From JAFMJV01 sp034436555 (GTDB lineage: Bacteria; Chloroflexota; Limnocylindria; Limnocylindrales; CSP1-4), in assembly GCA_034436555.1 (NCBI GenBank), contig DAOTUU010000014.1, positions 1-64,000 of the forward strand: a stretch of 64,000 bases of DNA. The letters run 5' to 3'. The position numbers and the translations under genes are program-made. How positions within the stretch are numbered: position 1 is the first letter of the stretch; each line of letters opens with the position of its first letter. Below are positions 14,011 through 23,109 of this stretch, one piece after another. The notes under the pieces are model-generated. The model had not been told where the DNA came from. It worked only from the letters and a program-made list of their open reading frames with translations, and ran no database searches.

Positions 14011-16158
14011 TCAGTCGGAGGTCGCGAGGGGCTCTGGTCGACCCTCGAACTGCTCCCGGTACAGGCGCGCGTAGCTGCCGTCGAGCGCCAGCAGCTGTGC
14101 GTGCGTGCCGTGCTCCACGATGCGGCCGCGCTCATAGACCAGGATCTGGTCGGCACGCAGGATGGTGGACAGCCGGTGGGCGATGGCGAGCGTGGTGCGG
14201 CCCCGCATGGTGCGCTCGATGGCGCCCTGGATGAGGCGCTCCGAGACCGTGTCCAGGGCGCTCGTCGCCTCGTCCAGGATGAGGATGCGCGGATTCTTGA
14301 GCAGCACCCGGGCCAGCGCGATGCGCTGCTTCTCGCCGCCCGACAGCTTGTAGCCACGCTCGCCCACGACGGTGTCGTAGCCCTCGGGCAGCTCCCGGAC
14401 GCGGTCGTGGATGGCCGCCAGGCGACAGGCCGCCTGGAGTTCCCGGTCGGTCGCGTCGGGCTTGGCGTAGCGCAGGTTCTCGCGGACCGTCGCGTGGAAC
14501 AGGTACGTCTCCTGGGTCACGAACCCGATGACGTCCCCCAGCGACGCCAGGGCGATGCGGCGCACGTCGACGCCATCGATCTCCACGGCGCCGTCGGTCA
14601 CGTCGTACAGCCGCGGCACGAGGTACGTGGTCGTGGTCTTGCCCGATCCGGACGGTCCCACGAGCGCCACCAGCTGCCCGGGCGACGCCTCGAAGTCGAT
14701 GCCGTCGAGGGCAAAGGGGACCCGGTCGATGGGCGACGCTCCCTCCGCGTCGCCATCGCTGTCCGACGCGTGGTCCGGGACCGCCGACCCGGATCGGGCG
14801 GCGCCTGCGGTCGCGGCCGCCTCACCGGCCTCGGCGGATGCCTCGGCCACCTCCGCCACCCCCGGCGGGATGCCCGCCTCCCGCTCGAGCGTCGCGAGCA
14901 GCTCGGCATCCTCCCCCTCCCGGGCGGCCGAATCCATGGCCAGACCCGCCCGGCCCGACTCGATCGGGGGCTGGCCCTCCGCGTACGCGAAGCTGACGTC
15001 CCGGAACCGGATGGCGCCGCGCACGGCCTGGGGGTCGAGCACCAGCGCGTCGGGGTGGTCCACGATGGTGGGCTCCATGTCCAGGTACTCGAAGATGCGG
15101 TCGAACAGGGCCAGGGCGCCCTGGACCTCCACCTGCACGTTGAGCAGCTGGCCGAGGGGGAAGAACAGGCGCGACTGGAGCGTGGTGAAGGCCACGATGT
15201 CGCCCGCGGTCGGCGCGTTGGGATCACCCTGGATGGCCAGCATCCCCGCCAGCCAGTACACGAACGCGGGCAGGATGGAGAAGATGGTGCCCACGATCAT
15301 GAAGAACCAGCGGCCCACCATGTGCTGCCGGATGGACAGCGCGGCGAGCCGCGCGTTCGCCGCCCGGTAGCGCCGGATGCTGGGCGCCTGCTGGCCGAAC
15401 GTCTTGGCCAGCAGGATGCCGCTGACGCTGAGCGTCTCCTCGGTGATCGCCGAGATGTCCGCGACCTGCTTCTGGGTCTCCGAGCTGATGTCCCGCCGGA
15501 TCTTCCCCACGCGGTACGTCAGGATGAGGAAGAACGGCGTGATGGCCAGCGACAGGAGCGTCAGCCGCCAGTCCAGCAGCGCCATGCCGATGACCGTGGT
15601 GATGACCACCACGATGTTGGAGAACACGCTCGACGCGGTGTCGGTGACCACCGCCTGGACGCCGCCCACGTCGCTCGAGAGGCGGCTCTGGATCTCGCCG
15701 GTGCGGGTCTCCGTGAAGAAGCGCAGGGGCATCGCCTGGAGGTGGGCATAGAGCGCGTTGCGCAGATCCTGCATCACGTGCTGCCCGACCACGTTGTTGA
15801 GGTACGTCTGGCCGACGCCGATGAGGCCGCTGATGACGGGCACCGCGATCATCAGTCCGACGTACAGGTTGAGCAGCGCCTGGTCCCGCTGCGGGATCGC
15901 CACGTCCAGGAGCAGCTTCAGCAGGTACGGGTTGACGAGCCCCAGGATGCTCGTGACCACGATGGACACGAGGACCACCGCGACCCGGCCGCGATAGGGC
16001 CGGAAGAACGAGGCGATCCGGCGCACCGTCTGGCCGCGGCGCTCCCGGGGCACGGGGGTGAACTCGGGCGTCCGTGTCCCGCCGCCGCGTCCTCCCGGTC
16101 GCCCGGCCTGGCCGACCATGAGTCCCTGGCCGCGCATGCCGCGACCACCGCCCATCAT
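14011..16158 (-). CDS. ABC exporter, fused permease and ATPase
   Basis: This is a 715-residue half-transporter of the MdlB/MsbA type. It has a Gly/Arg-rich N-terminus, six helices (residues about 55-330), then a nucleotide-binding domain with Walker A GPSGSGKT at 501-508, signature LSGGEKQR and Walker B ILILDEATSALD. An acidic Ala/Glu/Ser-rich insertion of about 85 residues (396-480) splits the start of the ATPase domain, after FAYAEGQPPI. I choose ATG 16158, which overlaps the previous stop by 4 nt; ATG 16209 is possible. It probably exports a lipid or drug as a dimer. The insertion is not a family feature I know. Confidence 0.88.
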   Translation of the reverse strand: MMGGGRGMRGQGLMVGQAGRPGGRGGGTRTPEFTPVPRERRGQTVRRIASFFRPYRGRVAVVLVSIVVTSILGLVNPYLLKLLLDVAIPQRDQALLNLYVGLMIAVPVISGLIGVGQTYLNNVVGQHVMQDLRNALYAHLQAMPLRFFTETRTGEIQSRLSSDVGGVQAVVTDTASSVFSNIVVVITTVIGMALLDWRLTLLSLAITPFFLILTYRVGKIRRDISSETQKQVADISAITEETLSVSGILLAKTFGQQAPSIRRYRAANARLAALSIRQHMVGRWFFMIVGTIFSILPAFVYWLAGMLAIQGDPNAPTAGDIVAFTTLQSRLFFPLGQLLNVQVEVQGALALFDRIFEYLDMEPTIVDHPDALVLDPQAVRGAIRFRDVSFAYAEGQPPIESGRAGLAMDSAAREGEDAELLATLEREAGIPPGVAEVAEASAEAGEAAATAGAARSGSAVPDHASDSDGDAEGASPIDRVPFALDGIDFEASPGQLVALVGPSGSGKTTTTYLVPRLYDVTDGAVEIDGVDVRRIALASLGDVIGFVTQETYLFHATVRENLRYAKPDATDRELQAACRLAAIHDRVRELPEGYDTVVGERGYKLSGGEKQRIALARVLLKNPRILILDEATSALDTVSERLIQGAIERTMRGRTTLAIAHRLSTILRADQILVYERGRIVEHGTHAQLLALDGSYARLYREQFEGRPEPLATSD

Positions 16159-18329
16159 GAGGCGGGCACGGCTCCGGGTGTCGCGTCGGCGGGCGCCTCC
16201 GGCTGCCATGCGCCTCCCCCGTCCGCCACGAGGTCACGGTCGGCGAGGCGTCGGAGGCGCGTCGCGGTCAGCCACGCGAGGCCATACAGGATGGCGACCA
16301 CCACGAGCAGCGCCTGGTACCCGGTCACGAGCGCGAGGTACTCCAGCGCGCCGCCCACCATGGCGCCCAGGAGGTTGCTCGCGAAGGCCATGTCGGCGGT
16401 GCGCGTGTCCCGGAACGAGTGGCTGAACACGAGGTTCGCGCAGAACACCGGCGCGAACGCGAGCGCCGCCGCGATCGCGTAGCGCAGCCACGGCGGATCG
16501 ATGAGCAGCGACTCCGGCGGCACCAGCCAGGCGACGGCGAGGGCGCCGAACAGCAGGACGTACAGCAGGTTGGGGTGGCGGATGGGGAACCGGGCGTTGA
16601 TGAAGATGGCCAGCAGGACGCTCGCCAGGATCGCGAAGAACGTCAGGGCGTTGACCAGCCAGGTCGTCCCGAACAGCAGGCTGAAGCTGACCAGGCTGCG
16701 CGTCTCGAGCAGCAGGAACGCGATGCCCAGCACGAAGAAGTGCGGGCTGAACCGCCGCAGGGGAGTGTCCGTCAGGCGCGCCGCGCCCGCCACGAGCACC
16801 AGGGCGCCCAGCAGGATCGCCGCCAGCGCCACCAGGTAGTAGTCGGCCACGAAGGGGTTCCGGAGGTACAGGAACGGCCAGTCGTCCGTGGCCGGCGTGG
16901 GGACGGTGCCCGCGATGGCGGGCACCGCGTCCACGCCGTCGCCGGGTGGCGGCGCCCCGCCCAGCGCGGCCACGGCCGGGCCCGCCGCGAGCGCCGCCTT
17001 CACCTGGTCGTACGTGCGCAGGAGCGGCGCGTGCCCGAAGGCGTCCTCGAGCATCCCCGCGAGCTTGGCCACCAGCCAGTCCTCGCGGTAGTAGTTGTAG
17101 AGCACGAACAGGCCGTCGTCGGACAGGTGGTCGCGGATGGACGCAAAGGCCTGCTCCGTGAACAGGAAGCTCTCGAGGCGCACGCTCGCGGCGTTGCTGA
17201 CGAGCGTGAGCGAGTCCGGCAGCGCGAACACCACCAGGTCGTAGCGCTTGTCGGTGCCGCGCAGGAACGCCCGCCCGTCGTTGATGATGCGCGTGACGCG
17301 CGGGTCGTCGTAGGGCTTGTCCGGGTGCTGCTCGATGCCCAGGCGCTGGATGGCCGGGTCGATCTCCACCGCGTCGACGTGCTTCGCGCCGCGGGCCAGG
17401 GCCAGCGCCACATCCGATCCGCTGCCCGCACCCACCACCAGCACCTCGTCGTAGGTGCGCTCGGGGAACCAGCGGTAGACCTGGTCGTAGAACTCCTCCT
17501 TGGGCGCGGTCACCGGATGGAGCGCCTGGTGGGGGATGCCGTTCACGTTGATGGCGACCTCGCCGTTGCCATCGATGTGGGTGGTGATGCGGTAGTAGGG
17601 CGACCAGGTCTCGTTCACCGCGGTGATCCGGTCACCCGCGGCGACGAGCACCACGCCCAGCAGGGCCGCCCAGGTCACCGCCGTCCAGCGCCCGCGCGTC
17701 GCGACAGCCGCAGGCGCGCCCAGCACGAGCAGGCCCGTGAGCACCGCGGCCACCGCGAACCAGACGAGCGGATCGGTGCCCGCCGCGGACAGCACCGTGA
17801 ACCCCACGATGCCCACCATCGAGCCTCCGATGTCGATGGCGTAGGCGCGCAGCGGGGGCATCGAGCGGAGCAGCGGCCCCAGCGGCATGGCGAGCGCGGC
17901 CATCACCGTGGTCACCAGGGCCACGACCAGGAACAGCACCTCGTAGCGCGTGTCCGCGGAGTGATCGGCGAGCCCGAAGAACAGCTCCTGCTGGGAGACG
18001 ATCTCCACGTTCAGCGTGTTCGCCACGACCAGGCCCATGAGCAGCAGCAGCAGCAGCGGGAACGCCACGAGCGACCAGCGCGCACCCCGCCGACCGAGCA
18101 GGATGCCCAGGCCGATGCCCAGGAACGAGGCCATCAGCAGGAAGTTGCTGAAGAACCCCACATAGCGCACCTGCGAGGGGATCCAGCGGATGAGCAGCAG
18201 CTCCACGAACAGGAGCGTGGCGCTGGTCAGCAGCAGGCGCACGCCGTTGGCCCGGAGCCAGGCGGGGGGTGCGCCGAGGCGCGCGGGGGCCGGCGGGGTG
18301 CCGGCGGCGGGGGCGGTCGGCACGGTCAT
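16155..18329 (-). CDS. Membrane-bound spermidine-synthase-like protein
   Basis: This 724-residue protein alternates membrane blocks with a soluble Rossmann domain. About six helices come first (residues 28-250), then a SpeE-like methyltransferase fold (residues about 280-480, with VLVVGAGSGSDVALALARG and VDAVEIDPAIQRLG), then about eight more helices. Soluble spermidine synthases share the central fold, but this membrane-embedded architecture is widespread and functionally undefined; polyamine synthesis should not be assumed. ATG 18329 lies 7 nt after TATCCT, and ATCCTCGCGAGGAT, a 14-bp perfect palindrome, covers the hexamer and start (18328-18341). Confidence 0.8.
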   Translation of the reverse strand: MTVPTAPAAGTPPAPARLGAPPAWLRANGVRLLLTSATLLFVELLLIRWIPSQVRYVGFFSNFLLMASFLGIGLGILLGRRGARWSLVAFPLLLLLLMGLVVANTLNVEIVSQQELFFGLADHSADTRYEVLFLVVALVTTVMAALAMPLGPLLRSMPPLRAYAIDIGGSMVGIVGFTVLSAAGTDPLVWFAVAAVLTGLLVLGAPAAVATRGRWTAVTWAALLGVVLVAAGDRITAVNETWSPYYRITTHIDGNGEVAINVNGIPHQALHPVTAPKEEFYDQVYRWFPERTYDEVLVVGAGSGSDVALALARGAKHVDAVEIDPAIQRLGIEQHPDKPYDDPRVTRIINDGRAFLRGTDKRYDLVVFALPDSLTLVSNAASVRLESFLFTEQAFASIRDHLSDDGLFVLYNYYREDWLVAKLAGMLEDAFGHAPLLRTYDQVKAALAAGPAVAALGGAPPPGDGVDAVPAIAGTVPTPATDDWPFLYLRNPFVADYYLVALAAILLGALVLVAGAARLTDTPLRRFSPHFFVLGIAFLLLETRSLVSFSLLFGTTWLVNALTFFAILASVLLAIFINARFPIRHPNLLYVLLFGALAVAWLVPPESLLIDPPWLRYAIAAALAFAPVFCANLVFSHSFRDTRTADMAFASNLLGAMVGGALEYLALVTGYQALLVVVAILYGLAWLTATRLRRLADRDLVADGGGAWQPEAPADATPGAVPAS

Positions 18330-18393
18330 CCTCGCGAGGATACCGCCTGTGCGCCGCGGCCGAGACGCGGCACCCCGTCCGCGTCGCCGACGG

Positions 18394-19581
18394 TCAGGCG
18401 GACGCGGTCGCCATCGGGGCGCGCTGGGCGAGGCGGGCCCCGCGCAGGTCCGCGCCGAAGCGGACCAGGGCACGGTCCACGACGAGCCCGACGAGCGGTC
18501 CGACGACGAACCAGTAGCCGATGCTCGCCCAGTAGTCGAGGAACATCATGGCGCAGAAGATGAGGGCGCCCATGAGCACCGCCACGGTCCAGCTGCGCAC
18601 GAGCAGCGACGCGGCGGCCAGGGGCACGGCGATGACGCGCAGCCAGGGCAGGTTGAGGGTGTTGGCGGGCTCCGGGTGGGTCAGGCGGGCCAGCTCGATG
18701 GAGCGCAGGAACGACGCGGGGCCCCACGCGAGCACGGGCAGCCAGGCGATCGCGGACACCCCCACGAGGATGGCCCCCATGGATGCCCCGCCCAGTCCGA
18801 TGAGCGGCGGGAACCAGGCGAGCGTGTACGGCTTGATGGCCGCGCTGAGCGCCACGAGCGCACCCCCCGACAGCATCCGGCCGCGCTCCACGAGCAGCAG
18901 GCCCGCGAGCAGCAGCAGCGCCGGGACCTGGTCGTTGAGGCCGCAGATGCCGAACTCGATGGAGATGACCCATGCGGACAACACGGCCACCGTGAGGAGC
19001 GCCCGGCTGAGCGACAGGATGAGCATCATGGCCGACACGGCGAGCACCTCTCCGGGCACGCCCAGCACCGACACGGGCATCGCCAGGGGGGAGTAGGGAT
19101 ACGGGGAGCCGGCGGGCCAGGACTCCGCGTATCCGAAGCCGTAGGGCGTCCTGCCCGTGAGCGCGACCCCGAACGCCGCCCGGCTCACCGCGATCTGGTC
19201 GCACGTCTCGGGGGAGCCCAGGTACAGCGCGCGCAGGTAGATGCCCGCCGCGGTCATGACCAGCGCCAGCGCCACCGGCCTTCGGAGCAGGAACAGCGCG
19301 GCGGGGATCGCGACGATCGCCAGCCACGCCGCGGGATGTCCGCGGGCGGTCTCCGCCTCGATCGAGCGCAGCAGCGCGGAGGTGAACAGCGAGAACGCGA
19401 CGACGCTGTGCCAGGGCAGCGCGAGGAAGCGGTCCAGGCGGCCACCCGCTGTCCCGCGGTCCGGCGCCGCCTCGACGATGCCCGCGATCAGTCGATCGGC
19501 GACCCGGCGCGCGAGCGCCTCAGCATCCGGCAGCCCCAGGCTGCCCGGTCGCGGAGACAGGGCCTCGGTGTCGTGCGCCAA
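18394..19581 (-). CDS. Polytopic membrane protein, GT87/DUF2029-like
   Basis: This 395-residue protein has ten or more hydrophobic helices. The periplasmic loop after helix 3 (YLGSPETCDQIAVSRAAFGVALTGRTPYGFGY) and the later SAAIKPYTLAWFPPLIG segment resemble GT-C mannosyltransferases of the GT87/DUF2029 group, which use polyprenyl-phosphate sugars. The characteristic acidic catalytic residue would be Asp in ETCDQIA. A poly-Ala/Asp soluble N-terminus of about 50 residues precedes the first helix. The family is an inference from topology and these motifs. It is read just downstream of the methyltransferase gene on the same strand. Confidence 0.6.
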   Translation of the reverse strand: MAHDTEALSPRPGSLGLPDAEALARRVADRLIAGIVEAAPDRGTAGGRLDRFLALPWHSVVAFSLFTSALLRSIEAETARGHPAAWLAIVAIPAALFLLRRPVALALVMTAAGIYLRALYLGSPETCDQIAVSRAAFGVALTGRTPYGFGYAESWPAGSPYPYSPLAMPVSVLGVPGEVLAVSAMMLILSLSRALLTVAVLSAWVISIEFGICGLNDQVPALLLLAGLLLVERGRMLSGGALVALSAAIKPYTLAWFPPLIGLGGASMGAILVGVSAIAWLPVLAWGPASFLRSIELARLTHPEPANTLNLPWLRVIAVPLAAASLLVRSWTVAVLMGALIFCAMMFLDYWASIGYWFVVGPLVGLVVDRALVRFGADLRGARLAQRAPMATASA

Positions 19582-19599
19582 TCTGGTCGACGGCCCTGG

Positions 19600-20430
19600 T
19601 CAGGCGGCTCCGCGCCGCGCGCGCGCCACGATCGTGGATCGGCGGGCGGGCATGGAGCGTGCGGCGAGATCTCCCAGCAGGCCCAGGCCCCAGGTCGGCA
19701 GGGTGGCTCCCCAGGCGCGCGCGAGGTGGCTGGTCGTGACCAGCTCGACGTCCGTGTAGCCGGCCGCGCGGAGGCCGTCACGGATGAGCCGGGGCGTGTT
19801 GCAGGCGCCCACCAGGGGATGCGCGTCGGCCTCGTCCCTCTTGACCATCGGCTGAAGGCGGGCGCGCAGGCCCGCGGGCAGCGACAGGTACAGGTCCACC
19901 AGGGGATGTCGCCGGTTGACCGTCGTGATGACCAGCCAGCCGCCTGGCCGAAGCCATGCGCCGATGGTGCGGAAGGCGGCGACCGGGTCGGCGAAGTGCT
20001 CCACGGTGAAGTTGGACAGCGCGACGTCGAACGTCTCCGCGGGGAACGCCCCCGTGTCGCGGCACAGGTCCGCCACGGCGAACTCGTCCAGCCACCGGAG
20101 GTGCCTCGCGGGGGCGTGGATGTCCACCCCCACGAAGCGCGCCAGTCGCGGCCGGAACGGCCTCAGGAGCGACAGGCGGCCGCACCCCGCGTCCAGCGCC
20201 ACGGCGCCCCCGGCCGCGGGGATCGCCTCATCCAGCCAGCCGTGGACCACATCCTGCGTGGCGGGCTGGAGGCCGAGGGCGCGGCTGATGCGCAGCCTGG
20301 GGTCCCGGGCGCGCCGACGCCTCCGTCCGTCCGCGGCGTCGTCCGGCGTGTCTGCGCGCTCGGACGCGGGCCGACCCGGCCCCATGGGGATCGCGGGACG
20401 GGTCGCTGTGGCGGGCTCCGGGGCCGTCAC
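19600..20430 (-). CDS. Class I SAM-dependent methyltransferase
   Basis: The 276-residue protein starts at GTG 20430, which overlaps the trxB stop as GTGA. After a charged, low-complexity N-terminus come the SAM-binding motif VALDAGCGRLSLL, the acidic residue after strand 2 (GVDIHAPA), and motif FDVALSNFTVEHFADP. The small-molecule type II fold (Methyltransf_11-like) does not reveal the substrate. The neighbouring membrane glycosyltransferase-like gene 18 bp downstream suggests a lipid or glycan substrate, but that is context only. Confidence 0.78.
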   Translation of the reverse strand: MTAPEPATATRPAIPMGPGRPASERADTPDDAADGRRRRRARDPRLRISRALGLQPATQDVVHGWLDEAIPAAGGAVALDAGCGRLSLLRPFRPRLARFVGVDIHAPARHLRWLDEFAVADLCRDTGAFPAETFDVALSNFTVEHFADPVAAFRTIGAWLRPGGWLVITTVNRRHPLVDLYLSLPAGLRARLQPMVKRDEADAHPLVGACNTPRLIRDGLRAAGYTDVELVTTSHLARAWGATLPTWGLGLLGDLAARSMPARRSTIVARARRGAA

Positions 20431-21509
20431 CAGGCGCTCGCCGTCACGGCCTCGGCGAGACCCTGGGCCTCCAGCCAGCGCTCCGCGTCGATGGCCGCCC
20501 GGCAGCCGTCCGCGGCCGCCGTGACGGCCTGCCGGTAGCGATGGTCGTGCACGTCTCCGGCGATGAACACGCCCTCCACATCGGAGCCGGTGCCATCGCG
20601 GACCACGAGGTAGCCCTTGTCGTCCACGGTCAGCCAATCCCGGAAGACCTCGGTGTTGGGCTTGTAACCGATGGCCAGGAACAGCCCGTCGACGGGCCGC
20701 TCGGACTCCTCCCCGGTGACCGTGTCGCGGAGCCGCAGCCCGCTCACCACCTGGTCACCCAGGACATCCACGACCTCCGTGTTGAGGAGCGGCGTGACCC
20801 GGGGGTGGTCCAGCGCGCGCTGGACCATGATCTTGCTGCCCCGGAACGTGTCTCGCCGATGGATGAGCGTGACGTCCGTGGCGAATCGCGTCAGGAACGT
20901 GGCCTCCTCCAGCGCGGTGTCGCCGCCGCCCACGACCGCCACGGACCTGCCGCGGAAGAAGAACCCGTCGCAGGTGGCGCAGGCGCTCACGCCGCGGCCG
21001 CGCAGCCGGGTCTCGTTCTCCAGGCCCAGCCACAGGGCGCTCGCGCCGGTCGCCACGATGACCGAGTCCGCGGTGTGCTCCTGACCGTCCGCCCACAGGT
21101 GGAAGGGGCGCGCGGACAGGTCGATGCGCTCCAGGTCCACGTCCACCAGCTGCGCCCCGAAGCGCTCCGCCTGCTGACGCATCCGGTCCATCAGCTCGGG
21201 ACCCAGGATGCCGTCCGGGAAGCCCGGGAAGTTCTCGACCTCGCTGGTGATCATCAGCTGGCCGCCGGGCGCGTACCCGCCGATGACGATGGGTGCGAGG
21301 TTGGCGCGTGCCGTGTAGATCGCGGCGGTCAGCCCGGCGGGGCCGCTGCCGATGATGGCCACCCGCCGATGCCCCGACCGACCGGGCTCGACGGCGACGG
21401 GACCCGCCGGCTGAGGGGTGGCGACGGCGGCCGCGGGATGGGCTGCGTCGTCATCGATCATCGAGATGGCTGGGAAGCCCAGCGTGAGGTCGCTCATGTC
21501 GGCGGGCAT
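20427..21509 (-). CDS. trxB: Thioredoxin reductase
   Basis: This FAD/NADPH flavoprotein reduces thioredoxin. It has the FAD site GSGPAGLTAAIYTARA (about residue 54), the redox pair Cys177/Cys180 in SACATCDGFFF, the NADPH site VVGGGDTALEEA, and the C-terminal FAD motif GVFIAGDV. At 360 residues it is longer than the usual 310-320 because of a 47-residue Ala/Pro-rich N-terminal extension. ATG 21509 is used; ATG 21497 (four codons later) would also be acceptable. A TATATC hexamer lies 11 nt upstream. It is the first gene of a unit with the methyltransferase. Confidence 0.93.
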   Translation of the reverse strand: MPADMSDLTLGFPAISMIDDDAAHPAAAVATPQPAGPVAVEPGRSGHRRVAIIGSGPAGLTAAIYTARANLAPIVIGGYAPGGQLMITSEVENFPGFPDGILGPELMDRMRQQAERFGAQLVDVDLERIDLSARPFHLWADGQEHTADSVIVATGASALWLGLENETRLRGRGVSACATCDGFFFRGRSVAVVGGGDTALEEATFLTRFATDVTLIHRRDTFRGSKIMVQRALDHPRVTPLLNTEVVDVLGDQVVSGLRLRDTVTGEESERPVDGLFLAIGYKPNTEVFRDWLTVDDKGYLVVRDGTGSDVEGVFIAGDVHDHRYRQAVTAAADGCRAAIDAERWLEAQGLAEAVTASAW

Positions 21510-21558
21510 GGTAGCACGGGGATATACTCCCCATGGGTATCCGCTCCGGCGGCCGTGC

Positions 21559-22002
21559 TCAGGCGCACGTCGCGAGCGTCGCGTCGCGATACCAGACGTG
21601 CTCGCCAGACCGCGCGGTGAGCGGGAACCAGCGGTCCGCGCGCGGTCCGGCGCCCCCGGACACGAGCACCCAGGCGGTCAGCGGGTCGCTCGGGATGAGC
21701 AGGCCGTGGACCGCGGCCGCGAGCTGCGCGGGCGTACCCAGGAATCCGCCGGACGGCAGCCAGGCCGGTCGATGGACCGCGGTCACCACGTGGCGCTGGA
21801 GCGTGGGCGCGTCCGGCAGCTGGACCAGGTTGAAGGCGTTCACGAAGCAGTCCCGGGCGGTGGGCTCGCGACCCAGCACGGCCGCCCGGGGCGAGGTCCC
21901 CTCGGGGATGGGCGACGGGGTCGGCGGCACGTGCGCGCTCCAACCGCACCCGGCGAGCGACAGGGCGGCGACGAGACGGACGATGGCGCGTGGACGGGTC
22001 AT
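21559..22002 (-). CDS. Small lipoprotein of unknown function
   Basis: The 147-residue product has a lipoprotein signal: a basic N-terminus, a short hydrophobic stretch and the lipobox LSLAGC, so the mature protein would begin with lipidated Cys after residue 18. The rest is a soluble domain with two further cysteines (RDCFVNAF near the middle and TCA at the C-terminus) that could form a disulfide. I do not recognise the family. It is transcribed from the gap before trxB. The start at ATG 22002 is chosen because it places the signal peptide at the N-terminus. Confidence 0.72.
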   Translation of the reverse strand: MTRPRAIVRLVAALSLAGCGWSAHVPPTPSPIPEGTSPRAAVLGREPTARDCFVNAFNLVQLPDAPTLQRHVVTAVHRPAWLPSGGFLGTPAQLAAAVHGLLIPSDPLTAWVLVSGGAGPRADRWFPLTARSGEHVWYRDATLATCA

Positions 22003-22094
22003 CGGCGATCGGGGCGTGCGGACTGATGGTGGGCAGGATACCGCGCCCCGAACGCCCCCCAGGGCGTGGCGCGGGCGCGACCGGGGCCACCGCG

Positions 22095-23012
22095 TCAATC
22101 CAGCGGGCTGGGGTCCCCGAGATCCCGCAGGTGAGGGATCACCTCGCGCCCGATGAGCTCCAGCCGGGAGAGGTCCCAGGCGTCGCGGATGCTCACGATG
22201 GTGTGCATCGAGCCTGCGTCCGCCCAGGCCCCCAGGCGGTCCAGCAATGCGCTCGGCGCCAGCGATCCCCGGGAGCCGTCGGCGGAGATCGCGATCCAGG
22301 AGAGGTTGGTCCGCTCGATGGTGTCCGGATCGCGGCCCTCCCGCTCGCAGTGCTCGCGCAGGATCGCGTACTTGTGGCGGACCTGGTCGGGCGACCCGAA
22401 GACGTTGCAGGCGTCGGCGTGGCGTGCCGCCAGCCGGAGCGTCACCAGCTCCCCACCGCCACCCACGAGGATGGGCGGGTGAGGGCGGCGCAGCGACTGC
22501 GGCGCGTTGAGGATCCGCTCGGCCTGGATGTGGTCGCCCCGGAATGGGGCGCCGCTGCCCGCGTCACCGGTCCACCCCTCCCGGACGTAGCGCAGGGTCT
22601 CCTCGAGGATCTCGAAGCGCACCGCGAGCGGCGGCATCGGGAAGCCCAGCCCGCGGGATTCCTCCTCGTTCCAGGCGGCACCGATGCCGAACCAGGCACG
22701 GCCGCCCGACAGCACGTCGAGCGTCGTGGTGGCCTTGAGCCACAGGCCCGCCTGGCGGTAGTGGATGCCGCCGACCATCAGGCCCAGCCGCGCGCGCGTC
22801 GTCAGCGCCGCGAGGTGGCCGAGTGTCGTGAAGCCCTCGAGCATCGGCTCGTCGGGCCGGCCGATGGAGCGGATCTGGAAGAAGTGGTCCATCACCCAGA
22901 TGGAGTCGAAGCCGACCTCGTCCGCGGTGCGTGCGATGCGGGCGAGCGTGGGTCCGATGGCGGCGTCCCCGCCGGGCCACGAGAACGAGCTGATCTGGAG
23001 ACCGAGCTTCAT
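22095..23012 (-). CDS. LLM-class F420-dependent oxidoreductase
   Basis: This 305-residue TIM-barrel is of the luciferase-like monooxygenase superfamily. The opening strand MKLGLQISSFSWPGG, the EVGFDSIWVMDHFF motif, FTTLGHLAALTTRARLGLMV, the GGRAWFGIGAAWNEEESRGLG segment and PILVGGGGE phosphate-binding loop match the F420-dependent branch. It should carry out hydride transfer with coenzyme F420 on an unidentified substrate. It follows the F420 biosynthesis genes on the same strand, which strongly supports cofactor choice. FMN use is the alternative. Confidence 0.87.
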   Translation of the reverse strand: MKLGLQISSFSWPGGDAAIGPTLARIARTADEVGFDSIWVMDHFFQIRSIGRPDEPMLEGFTTLGHLAALTTRARLGLMVGGIHYRQAGLWLKATTTLDVLSGGRAWFGIGAAWNEEESRGLGFPMPPLAVRFEILEETLRYVREGWTGDAGSGAPFRGDHIQAERILNAPQSLRRPHPPILVGGGGELVTLRLAARHADACNVFGSPDQVRHKYAILREHCEREGRDPDTIERTNLSWIAISADGSRGSLAPSALLDRLGAWADAGSMHTIVSIRDAWDLSRLELIGREVIPHLRDLGDPSPLD

Positions 23013-23051
23013 GCGTCCCCGAGTGTACCGGGGCGCACCGCCCGCCCGGCG

Positions 23052-23109
23052 TCAGCGGAACAGGTCCGCGGGGGGCGGCATCAGCGGAACAGGTCGGCGG
23101 AGGGCGGCA
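23052..23109. repeat. 29-bp tandem duplication of the cofE gene end
   Basis: A 29-bp unit starting TCAGCGGAACAGGTC occurs at 23052-23080 and, with two mismatches, at 23081-23109. The second copy contains the cofE stop codon and its last codons on the minus strand; the first is a downstream non-coding copy carrying a second, unused stop. It appears to be a recent duplication at the gene end. Confidence 0.8.
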
